Assembly (NCBI GenBank): GCA_035705495.1
Contig: DASSWB010000003.1
Location: 1 to 39,035 of the forward strand
DNA from: DASSWB01 sp035705495
GTDB lineage: Bacteria > Bacteroidota > Bacteroidia > Flavobacteriales > Flavobacteriaceae
Reading direction: 5' to 3'
Length of the DNA: 39,035 nt
Position numbers and translations under genes: made by a program. Positions 1 to 5,937 of this stretch are shown here, in pieces (position 1 is the stretch's first letter; each line of letters opens with the position of its first letter). Below the pieces are notes generated by a model. The model was not told the DNA's origin, did not search any database, and worked only from the letters and a program-made list of their open reading frames with translations.

Positions 1-88
1 CGGAAATATCTGCTAAATATATAATTGTATTATCAGCTAACTGGGCAGTTAAATCTTCAATTACTTTTGATTTTTCTTCTCTTGTCAT
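1..88 (-). CDS. rplJ: 50S ribosomal protein L10, N-terminal part only (cut by window edge)
   Basis: The reverse strand opens with ATG at 86-88 and reads MTREEKSKVIEDLTAQLADN followed by a short hydrophobic strand, typical of the N-terminus of L10. L10 anchors the L7/L12 stalk to 23S rRNA. About 29 codons are visible; the rest lies beyond position 1. It follows rplA by 11 bases, giving the classical order secE-nusG-rplK-rplA-rplJ. The identification rests on this short N-terminus plus gene order. Confidence 0.85.
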   Translation of the reverse strand, partial: MTREEKSKVIEDLTAQLADNTIIYLADIS

Positions 89-99
89 AATTAATATTA

Positions 100-798
100 T
101 TATTGCTCAGTGAACCGTTTAGTATCAATTTCTATACTGGGACTCATTGTGCTTGAGAGGTAAATACTTTTAATGTATACTCCCTTGGCAGCCTGAGGTT
201 TTAATTTGACCAATGTGGTTAATAATTCCCTTGCATTACCGGCAATTTTTTCAGCATCAAAAGATGCCTTACCGATTCCGGCATGAACAATCCCGGTCTT
301 ATCTACCTTAAAGTCAATTTTACCGGCCTTGACATCGGAAACAGCTTTGGAAACATCCATTGTTACTGTTCCGGTCTTTGGGTTTGGCATTAATCCTCTT
401 GGTCCTAAAATACGTCCTAAAGGTCCCAATTTCCCCATGACACTCGGCATGGTGATAATCACATCAACATCGGTCCAACCTCCCTTTATCTTATCGAGGT
501 ATTCGTCTAATCCAACATAATCCGCACCGGCTGCTTTTGCTTCTTCTTCCTTGTCCGGAGTAACCAAAGCCAAAACTTTAACATCTTTACCGGTACCGTG
601 AGGCAATGTAACAACGCCTCGTACCATTTGATTTGCCTTTCGTGGATCAACGTTCAGACGAACGGAGAGGTCCACAGAGGGATCAAAATTTACATTGGAA
701 ACTTCTTTTATTAAAGCGGAAGCTTCTGAAACTGAATAGGTCCTGCCTTTTTCAATTTTAGACTCAGCTTCTTTTTGCTTTTTAGTCAATCTTGCCAT
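100..798 (-). CDS. rplA: 50S ribosomal protein L1
   Basis: A 232-residue protein of normal L1 length. L1 binds 23S rRNA at the L1 stalk near the E site and, in many bacteria, represses translation of its own L11-L1 mRNA. The family signature is clear around residues 120-145 (MGKLGPLGRILGPRGLMPNP). The ATG at 798 gives the conserved MARLTKKQKEAE start. It lies 19 bases downstream of rplK and is probably cotranscribed with it. No Shine-Dalgarno sequence is visible, as usual in this phylum. Confidence 0.97.
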   Translation of the reverse strand: MARLTKKQKEAESKIEKGRTYSVSEASALIKEVSNVNFDPSVDLSVRLNVDPRKANQMVRGVVTLPHGTGKDVKVLALVTPDKEEEAKAAGADYVGLDEYLDKIKGGWTDVDVIITMPSVMGKLGPLGRILGPRGLMPNPKTGTVTMDVSKAVSDVKAGKIDFKVDKTGIVHAGIGKASFDAEKIAGNARELLTTLVKLKPQAAKGVYIKSIYLSSTMSPSIEIDTKRFTEQ

Positions 799-817
799 TT
801 TTAATTTCTTTTTCGAT

Positions 818-1255
818 TTAAAAAGGTGCCTGACCTTTTATGGTTATTCCCATGGATCTGGCTGTACCGGCGACCATTTTCATTGCTGCCTCAACTGTAA
901 ATGAATTGAGATCCTGCATCTTGTCCTCTGCAATAGCCTTCACCTGTTCCCAGGAAATACTGGCAATCTTTTTACGGTTTGGTTCACCCGAACCTTTTTT
1001 TGATTTTGCAGCTTCTAATATCTGTACGGCTGCGGGCGGGGTCTTTATGACAAAATCAAATGATTTGTCTTTATAAACGGTGATCACTGCAGGCAAAATC
1101 TTTCCCTGCTTGTCCTGGGTTCTGGCATTAAACTGCTTACAGAACTCCATTATGTTTACCCCGGCAGCACCTAAAGCTGGTCCAACCGGCGGTGAAGGAT
1201 TAGCTGCACCTCCGCGAACTTGTAACTTAACAACTTTACTTACTTCTTTTGCCAT
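818..1255 (-). CDS. rplK: 50S ribosomal protein L11
   Basis: A 145-residue protein of standard length. L11 binds the GTPase-associated region of 23S rRNA and takes part in factor binding and the stringent response. The N-terminal domain contains the conserved proline-rich NPSPPVGPALGAAGVNIMEFC stretch, and the C-terminal RNA-binding domain contains the GSGEPNRKKIASIS motif. It sits between nusG (68-base gap with a hairpin) and rplA. Nothing is unusual. Confidence 0.97.
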   Translation of the reverse strand: MAKEVSKVVKLQVRGGAANPSPPVGPALGAAGVNIMEFCKQFNARTQDKQGKILPAVITVYKDKSFDFVIKTPPAAVQILEAAKSKKGSGEPNRKKIASISWEQVKAIAEDKMQDLNSFTVEAAMKMVAGTARSMGITIKGQAPF

Positions 1256-1272
1256 TTCATTATTTTTAATGC

Positions 1273-1306
1273 GATAGTTTCGTTAGTGGAAGCTGCTTAA
1301 ACTATC
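1273..1306 (-). promoter_or_regulatory. Hairpin in the rplK leader, candidate L1-binding autoregulatory site
   Basis: In the 68-base gap between nusG and rplK the minus strand can form a perfect 8-bp stem, GATAGTTT (1299-1306) with AAACTATC (1273-1280), closing an 18-base internal region. The 3' arm has GAAAC directly before the stem, as in known L1-binding mRNA sites. In many bacteria L1 represses the L11-L1 mRNA through such a leader structure. Seen: the hairpin and its place. Inferred: L1 binding. Confidence 0.35.
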
Positions 1307-1323
1307 AAAAAATGTAACATTAA

Positions 1324-1875
1324 TTATACTTTTTCAACCTGCATATAACTGAGTTCCAATGGTGTTTTTCTTCCGAAAATCTTCACCATCACCTCAAGTT
1401 TACGCTTTTCTTCATTCAATTTCTCTACTGTACCGTTGAACCCGTTAAATGGTCCGTCGATAACCTTTATCGTTTCTCCAATTGTAAAAGGAATAGCAAC
1501 ATTGTCATTCTTAACAGAGAGTTCATCAACTTTTCCAAGCATTCTGTTCACTTCGGATCTTCTAAGTGGCACAGGATCTCCTCCTTTTGTCTCTCCCAGG
1601 AATCCGATCACACCGTTAATGGATTTAATGATGTGGGTAATTTCTCCGACGATATTGGCAAGGATCATTACATAACCTGGAAAATATACGCGTTCCTTAT
1701 TAACCTTCTTTCCGTTTCGGATCTGAACAACCTTTTCCGTTGGAACCAAAACCTGATCAATAAAATCTTCAAGGCCTTCATGTGCAATTTCCCGCTCAAT
1801 ATATTCCTTGACCTTATTTTCCTGTCCGCTAACGGCACGTACAACATACCATTTTTTATCTTTCACCTCTGCCAT
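1324..1875 (-). CDS. nusG: Transcription termination/antitermination protein NusG
   Basis: A 183-residue NusG. The NGN domain starts WYVVRAVSGQENKVKEYIE and the C-terminal KOW motif (VIDGPFNGFNGTVEKLN) is near residues 130-146. NusG binds RNA polymerase and links it to Rho and the ribosome. I chose the ATG at 1875 (MAEVKDKKWYV) over an in-frame ATG 30 bases upstream, because the family begins just before the WYVV strand and the longer form would run into secE. The gap to the secE stop is 10 bases. Confidence 0.95.
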   Translation of the reverse strand: MAEVKDKKWYVVRAVSGQENKVKEYIEREIAHEGLEDFIDQVLVPTEKVVQIRNGKKVNKERVYFPGYVMILANIVGEITHIIKSINGVIGFLGETKGGDPVPLRRSEVNRMLGKVDELSVKNDNVAIPFTIGETIKVIDGPFNGFNGTVEKLNEEKRKLEVMVKIFGRKTPLELSYMQVEKV

Positions 1876-1885
1876 AGCAATATTA

Positions 1886-2083
1886 TTACGATTTAATCCA
1901 CTCAAAATACTGCTCTATAACTCCGCTGAAAACAGTGTCAACACCCCAGATCAGCAGAGAAAAGATAATAGAGAAAACAGCGACAACAACGGTAAGTCGT
2001 TGCGCCTCGGCCAAAGTTGGCCAGGTAACGTGATTTTTTAATTCACTGTAGGATTCTGAAATATAGTTTACTATTCCTGCCAT
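1886..2083 (-). CDS. secE: Preprotein translocase subunit SecE
   Basis: A 65-residue SecE, the short one-helix form. An amphipathic N-terminal segment (MAGIVNYISESYSELKNHVT, then WPTLAEAQRLT) precedes a single membrane segment at about residues 29-50. SecE clamps SecY in the inner-membrane translocon. The open frame extends further upstream through the tRNA-Trp gene, but the conserved start is the ATG at 2083. secE-nusG adjacency is the usual bacterial arrangement. Confidence 0.95.
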   Translation of the reverse strand: MAGIVNYISESYSELKNHVTWPTLAEAQRLTVVVAVFSIIFSLLIWGVDTVFSGVIEQYFEWIKS

Positions 2084-2175
2084 TTTATTTTGTTTAACTA
2101 GAGGTGGTGGATTTCTCACCTGCCGATCAATTTTATTTTTTACTTTAGTAACAAAGTAATTTCTGATTTCATGTG

Positions 2176-2248
2176 CACGGGTTGAGAGGCTCGAACTCCC
2201 GACACCTGGTTTTGGAGACCAGTGCTCTACCAACTGAGCTAAACCCGT
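2176..2248 (-). tRNA. tRNA-Trp (CCA)
   Basis: A 73-base cloverleaf on the minus strand. The acceptor pairs ACGGGTT with AACCCGT, the discriminator is G, the D arm is TAGCTCAGTTGGTAGAGCA, the anticodon is CCA (2212-2214 region, loop CTCCAAA), and the T loop is GTTCGAG. The 3' CCA is not encoded. It lies between tuf and secE, a common place for tRNA-Trp in bacteria. Confidence 0.97.
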
Positions 2249-2309
2249 AAATATAAGTCAAGGTATCCCGCCTCAACAGAACACCTTAACTTTATATCAA
2301 ACCGGATAA

Positions 2310-3497
2310 TTAGTCTAAAATCTCAGTTACCTGACCTGCACCTACTGTTCTACCACCCTCACGGATTGCAAAACGTAGTCCGACATTCATCGCGATTGGC
2401 TGGATCAGCTCAACATGGATTGTAAGGTTATCACCGGGCATTACCATTTCAACACCTTCAGGAAGAGAAATAGTTCCTGTTACATCAGTTGTACGTACGT
2501 AGAACTGTGGACGGTAGTTGTTGTGGAATGGAGTGTGGCGTCCGCCTTCTTCTTTTTTAAGGATATATACCTCAGCTTTGAATTTGGCGTGTGGAGTTAC
2601 AGATCCAGGTTTGGTAATTACCATACCTCTTGAGATCTGTGATTTTTCAATACCTCTTAAAAGGATACCTACGTTATCTCCAGCTTCTCCCCTGTCCAAT
2701 ATCTTACGGAACATCTCTACTCCTGTAATTGTGGAAGTCAGTTTTCCTGCTCCCATTCCGATGATCTCAACAGGATCTCCGGTGTTTGCAACTCCAGTCT
2801 CAATTCGTCCGGTAGCAACAGTTCCACGACCTGTAATTGAGAAAACATCTTCAATAGGTAAAAGGAAAGCTTTATCAACATCCCTTGTAGGAAGTTCGAT
2901 CCAGCTGTCAACAGCTTCCATCAGCTGAAGAACGCTATCTACCCATTTTTGCTCTCCGTTAAGAGCTCCAAGTGCAGATCCTGAAATTACAGGACCGTTG
3001 TCTCCGTCATATTCGTAGAAAGAAAGAAGATCTCTTACTTCCATTTCAACAAGTTCCAAAAGTTCTTCATCATCAACAAGGTCAACCTTGTTAAGGAAAA
3101 CAACAATTCTTGGAATACCTACCTGGCGTCCAAGAAGGATGTGTTCTCTTGTTTGTGGCATCGGACCGTCAGTCGCAGCAACAACAAGGATTGCACCGTC
3201 CATCTGGGCAGCACCTGTAACCATGTTCTTTACATAATCCGCGTGACCAGGACAGTCAACGTGGGCATAGTGACGCTGTTCAGTTGCGTACTCTACATGT
3301 GAAGAGTTAATGGTTATACCTCTCTCTTTTTCTTCAGGAGCATTGTCAATTTGATCAAAAGCACTAGCCTCTGAATAACCGGCATCAGCCATTACTTTTG
3401 TAATCGCTGCGGTTAAGGTTGTTTTTCCGTGATCTACGTGCCCAATAGTACCTATGTTAAGGTGCGGTTTGGAACGATCATAAGTTTCCTTTGCCAT
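2310..3497 (-). CDS. tuf: Translation elongation factor Tu
   Basis: A full-length 395-residue EF-Tu, which delivers aminoacyl-tRNA to the ribosome as a GTP complex. GTPase motifs are intact: P-loop GHVDHGKT at 19-26, DCPGH at 81-85, NKVD at 136-139. Domains 2 and 3 follow and end in RTVGAGQVTEILD. The gene starts 59 bases after tRNA-Thr(GGT) and is followed by tRNA-Trp, so tRNA-tuf-tRNA cotranscription is likely. No intrinsic terminator is visible between tuf and tRNA-Trp. Confidence 0.99.
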   Translation of the reverse strand: MAKETYDRSKPHLNIGTIGHVDHGKTTLTAAITKVMADAGYSEASAFDQIDNAPEEKERGITINSSHVEYATEQRHYAHVDCPGHADYVKNMVTGAAQMDGAILVVAATDGPMPQTREHILLGRQVGIPRIVVFLNKVDLVDDEELLELVEMEVRDLLSFYEYDGDNGPVISGSALGALNGEQKWVDSVLQLMEAVDSWIELPTRDVDKAFLLPIEDVFSITGRGTVATGRIETGVANTGDPVEIIGMGAGKLTSTITGVEMFRKILDRGEAGDNVGILLRGIEKSQISRGMVITKPGSVTPHAKFKAEVYILKKEEGGRHTPFHNNYRPQFYVRTTDVTGTISLPEGVEMVMPGDNLTIHVELIQPIAMNVGLRFAIREGGRTVGAGQVTEILD

Positions 3498-3556
3498 AAT
3501 TAATACTTATTTAATCTTAGTTATATATTAGTGTTCAATTTAAAATTCATTTCTTG

Positions 3557-3628
3557 AGCCAACGACGAGAATTGAACTCGTGACCTCTTCCTTACCAAGG
3601 AAGCACTCTACCCCTGAGCTACGTCGGC
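3557..3628 (-). tRNA. tRNA-Thr (GGT)
   Basis: A 72-base cloverleaf on the minus strand: acceptor GCCGACG with CGTTGGC, discriminator T, anticodon loop CTTGGTA giving anticodon GGT, and T loop GTTCAAT. The 3' CCA is not encoded. It is the last tRNA before tuf. Confidence 0.96.
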
Positions 3629-3666
3629 AATAATTTTTTAAGTTTGAAAAAATCAATCTCTTCAGA

Positions 3667-3799
3667 CAAATTTATTTCAATAGAAAATTTCCAGCTAAAC
3701 TGGAAACCGCTCTTAAAGCTCTTTGACAAAACCAAATCATATCCTGGCTTTGCCATTCTTTTTACTGATTAGATCGAAAATAAATCTATATCAGAAATG
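3667..3799 (-). other. Spacer between tRNA-Gly and tRNA-Thr(GGT)
   Basis: This spacer holds a 7-bp hairpin (TTTCCAG/CTGGAAA, 3688-3706) and a consensus-like -7 box TAAATTTG at 3667-3674 on the minus strand, but no good -33 element at the expected distance. It also contains a 45-codon ATG reading frame (3619-3756) that runs into the tRNA-Thr gene. None of these is convincing alone. The stretch may be a processed spacer or carry a weak internal promoter for tRNA-Thr-tuf. Confidence 0.3.
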
Positions 3800-3872
3800 A
3801 GCGGGAGACCGGGTTCGAACCGGCGACATTCAGCTTGGAAGGCTGACGCTCTACCAACTGAGCTACTCCCGC
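3800..3872 (-). tRNA. tRNA-Gly (TCC)
   Basis: A 73-base cloverleaf on the minus strand: acceptor GCGGGAG with CTCCCGC, discriminator T, anticodon loop CTTCCAA giving anticodon TCC, and T loop GTTCGAA. It lies 32 bases after tRNA-Tyr. Confidence 0.96.
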
Positions 3873-3904
3873 GTTAACAATTCAGACTTCTGAATTTAAA
3901 AAAG

Positions 3905-3986
<82 letters not shown>

Positions 3987-4044
3987 TATTTTTCATTCAC
4001 TTCACCTCTATTTCAAGGCGTCTAATCTTTCGTTTTTCAGGCGG

Positions 4045-4075
4045 CAATATTACAAAAATATTTCCGACTGCCAAA
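4045..4075 (-). promoter_or_regulatory. Promoter before tRNA-Tyr (TTTG-N19-TAATATTG)
   Basis: On the minus strand a TTTG (4072-4075) is followed after exactly 19 bases by TAATATTG (4045-4052), one base off the Bacteroidota -7 consensus TAnnTTTG. Transcription would start near 4040, leaving a leader of about 50 bases before tRNA-Tyr. This would let tRNA-Tyr-Gly-Thr-tuf be transcribed apart from the upstream tRNA-Thr(TGT). Confidence 0.5.
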
Positions 4076-4165
4076 CGCTTTTTTGATTAATTTCAAAGAT
4101 CAATTTTGTTTTTTCTATTTATCGTCAAATCACTTTGACAAAGAAAAAAATCGTTCAAAATTTAG

Positions 4166-4239
4166 AGCCGATGGAGGGACTCGAACCCACGACCTGCTGA
4201 TTACAAATCAGCTGCTCTAGCCAACTGAGCTACATCGGC
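4166..4239 (-). tRNA. tRNA-Thr (TGT)
   Basis: A 74-base cloverleaf on the minus strand: acceptor GCCGATG with CATCGGC, discriminator T, anticodon loop TTTGTAA giving anticodon TGT, and T loop GTTCGAG. It is the first tRNA of the minus-strand tRNA-tuf cluster. Confidence 0.96.
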
Positions 4240-4268
4240 ATCTAAGCCTTTTTTCCGCACTTTAAGCA

Positions 4269-4297
4269 CAAAAAAAGTCCGCCTTTTCAAACGGACT
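4269..4297 (-). terminator. Intrinsic terminator downstream of hpf
   Basis: The minus-strand RNA forms a 9-bp stem (AGUCCGUUU with AGGCGGACU, two G-U pairs) closed by a GAAA tetraloop, followed by a run of seven U. It lies about 50 bases after the hpf stop. The tRNA promoter's -7 box sits immediately upstream of this stem, so a transcript starting there would contain only part of the hairpin. Confidence 0.75.
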
Positions 4298-4298
4298 G

Positions 4299-4328
4299 CA
4301 AATGTATAAAATATATTTATTTCACAAA
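4299..4328 (-). promoter_or_regulatory. Promoter of the tRNA-Thr(TGT)/tRNA-tuf cluster
   Basis: The minus strand has TTTG (TTG core at 4325-4327), an 18-base spacer, and TACATTTG (4299-4306), an exact match to the Bacteroidota -7 consensus TAnnTTTG. The predicted start is near 4293, inside the 5' arm of the hpf terminator hairpin, so new transcripts escape that terminator. Confidence 0.6.
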
Positions 4329-4345
4329 ACTTTAAAAGATTTTTT

Positions 4346-4648
4346 TTAAGCAAGCATCGTTAATTTTTCTTTTCGCTTTTTCAATTGACGTTCTAGAGAG
4401 TTAATGCATTCATCTACGCATTCTTCAAATTTCTTACAGGTCTTCTTCACCATGACCCCATCTCCGGGAATGCTCAATAAAATTTCTGTGGTTTTGTTTT
4501 CCTTTTCACTGGTGTTCTGGACCTTCAGATAAACATCAGCATAAATTATTTTGTGGAAATGATTTTCAAGTTTATCCAATTTCGCTTGAATGAAATTGAT
4601 AAGTTTTTGGTCGGCAGTAAAATTTACAGATTGAACGTTAACTTTCAT
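4346..4648 (-). CDS. hpf: Ribosome hibernation-promoting factor, HPF/RaiA family (short form)
   Basis: A 100-residue protein with the HPF/YfiA pattern: MKVNVQSVNFTADQKLINFI, then EKLDKLE-like helix, a central strand (DVYLKVQNTSEKENKTTEI), and a lysine-rich second helix (SLERQLKKRKEKL). The family binds the decoding and tRNA sites of the 30S subunit and silences ribosomes during slow growth. The length fits the short form without the dimerisation tail. It lies 41 bases downstream of the recombinase gene and has its own terminator. Confidence 0.9.
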   Translation of the reverse strand: MKVNVQSVNFTADQKLINFIQAKLDKLENHFHKIIYADVYLKVQNTSEKENKTTEILLSIPGDGVMVKKTCKKFEECVDECINSLERQLKKRKEKLTMLA

Positions 4649-4689
4649 TTGTTGGAATTTAAAAATTAAACAATTGTATTTATGACTCT

Positions 4690-5571
4690 TTATTTCCGCG
4701 GATGTGCCTGTTTGTATATCTCACTCAATTCTGCGATGCTGTTGTTCGTATAAACTTGTGTTGCAGCTAAACTTGAATGTCCCAGTAATTCCTTCACAGC
4801 GTTAATATCAGCGCCTTCATTTAAAAGATGCGTGGCAAAAGAATGACGTAAAATATGCGGACTCTTTTTTTGTTTTTGAGATTGCTTACTAAAGTAATAA
4901 TTTATTAACCTATACACAAACGCATCGTATAATTTTACTCCTTTATTTGTTACAAAAAGGTACGGAACCTGACTTAGTTCTTTCTTCTTATTTCTTTCGG
5001 AAAGATATTTTTTCGCGGTATCCCTTACTATTGGCAATAACGGGATATACCTTTCTTTATTGCGTTTCCCCAATACTTTTAAAAGTTCATTCGTTAAATC
5101 CAGATCTTGGACCTTTATTTCAATCAATTCGTTTCTTCGGATTCCTGTAGTGTAAAACAACTCTACGATCAACTTGCTCCTCAATTCCTCAAAATTGGAA
5201 TCTACAATATCGTTTAAAACATTTTCAACTTCGGCCTGAGAAAATGGAACTTGAATTTTTTTTGAAGTTTTTAGCGCTTTATGTTTTGCTAAAGGAGAAT
5301 TTTCTAGTTGATGGGTTTTCTGAAGAAATTTATAATAGGCCTTGACTGAAGATATTTTCCTGTTAATACTCCTATTGGAAAGACCGGAATCAACCAAAGA
5401 AACAATCCAATTTCGGATTTGTTGGTAAACCACATTCTTTAATTCGGTTTCTTCAAATTCCTTTAGTATAAAATCTGCAAAAGAATTCAAATCAGTTTTA
5501 TACGCAGTAACTGTATGAAGAGAGCACTTTTTTTCTAACAATAAATAATCAAAAAATTGAGAGAATCGCAT
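4690..5571 (-). CDS. xerC: Tyrosine recombinase, XerC/XerD type
   Basis: A 293-residue site-specific recombinase. The N-terminal SAM-like core-binding domain covers residues 1-85 and the catalytic domain about 100-285. Catalytic residues are visible: Arg in TTGIRRNELIEI, Lys in VLGKRNKERYIPL, HILRHSFATHLL (H..R) and LGHSSLAATQVYTN with the final Tyr nucleophile. The size and intact core fit the Xer proteins that resolve chromosome dimers rather than a phage integrase; whether it is XerC or XerD cannot be fixed here. I chose the ATG at 5571; a TTG 21 bases upstream adds residues encoded by the rpsU terminator. The start codon directly follows that terminator's U run, so translation needs readthrough or a start very near the ATG. 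Confidence 0.9.
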   Translation of the reverse strand: MRFSQFFDYLLLEKKCSLHTVTAYKTDLNSFADFILKEFEETELKNVVYQQIRNWIVSLVDSGLSNRSINRKISSVKAYYKFLQKTHQLENSPLAKHKALKTSKKIQVPFSQAEVENVLNDIVDSNFEELRSKLIVELFYTTGIRRNELIEIKVQDLDLTNELLKVLGKRNKERYIPLLPIVRDTAKKYLSERNKKKELSQVPYLFVTNKGVKLYDAFVYRLINYYFSKQSQKQKKSPHILRHSFATHLLNEGADINAVKELLGHSSLAATQVYTNNSIAELSEIYKQAHPRK

Positions 5572-5617
5572 AAAAAAAATGTTGGTACACAAAGTTAATT
5601 AAACTTTATGTACCAAC
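5572..5617 (-). terminator. Intrinsic terminator of rpsU, abutting the recombinase start codon
   Basis: A 16-bp inverted repeat (5581-5596 with 5602-5617, one G-U pair in RNA, 5-base loop) is followed on the minus strand by A and eight U residues (5572-5579). The next base begins the ATG of the recombinase gene. It lies 38 bases past the rpsU stop. It is a textbook intrinsic terminator and would also limit readthrough into the recombinase gene. Confidence 0.85.
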
Positions 5618-5655
5618 AATAACAATTATTTCAGCTTAAATTTAAAAGAAAGAAA

Positions 5656-5850
5656 TTATATTTCCTCTTGATCTCTTAAATGCTGAATATATTCTGCTTT
5701 TTGAATTTTAGCCCTATTTTCCACAGATGGTTTTGTGAAATGTTGACGGCTTCTCAACTGGCGCATTGTGCCTGTACGGTCAAATTTACGTTTGAAACGC
5801 TTCAGCGCTCTATCAATATTTTCTCCGTCTTTTACTGGTATTATTAACAT
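5656..5850 (-). CDS. rpsU: 30S ribosomal protein S21
   Basis: A 64-residue basic protein beginning MLIIPVKDGENIDRALKRFK, with the family's RALKRFKRKFDRTGTM core. In Bacteroidota ribosomes bS21, with bS18 and bS6, covers the 3' end of 16S rRNA and hides the anti-Shine-Dalgarno sequence. The gene has a strong promoter and, unlike its neighbours, a near-perfect Shine-Dalgarno sequence; in Flavobacterium johnsoniae this is linked to autoregulation by bS21. It ends before a strong terminator. Confidence 0.96.
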   Translation of the reverse strand: MLIIPVKDGENIDRALKRFKRKFDRTGTMRQLRSRQHFTKPSVENRAKIQKAEYIQHLRDQEEI

Positions 5851-5853
5851 AGT

Positions 5854-5867
5854 ATCACCTCCTTTCT
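5854..5867 (-). promoter_or_regulatory. Exceptionally long Shine-Dalgarno sequence of rpsU
   Basis: The minus strand reads AGAAAGGAGGTGAT, 14 consecutive bases complementary to the usual 3' end of 16S rRNA, with the GGAGG core 7 bases before the rpsU ATG. No other gene in the window has anything similar. Known: Bacteroidota ribosomes normally hide the anti-SD, and bS21 takes part. Inferred: this site reports ribosomes lacking bS21. Confidence 0.85.
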
Positions 5868-5884
5868 TTGGAATTTTTAAAGTG

Positions 5885-5914
5885 CAAAGATAAATGAATT
5901 GTATTAATCTGCAA
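5885..5914 (-). promoter_or_regulatory. rpsU promoter (TTG-N19-TATCTTTG)
   Basis: TTG at 5912-5914, a 19-base spacer, and TATCTTTG at 5885-5892 on the minus strand match the Bacteroidota housekeeping promoter exactly. The predicted start near 5880 gives a leader of about 30 bases carrying the long Shine-Dalgarno sequence. Confidence 0.7.
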
Positions 5915-5937
5915 CTTCGTTTAAAATTTATTTTGAA

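Noticed and set aside
2140..2159. Hairpin TTACTTT/AAAGTAA between tRNA-Trp and secE
   Set aside because: Only 7 A/T-rich pairs and no U run after it on the minus strand; not a convincing terminator.
2084..2233. N-terminal extension of the SecE frame (about 50 codons)
   Set aside because: It translates through the tRNA-Trp gene; SecE conservation begins at the ATG at 2083.
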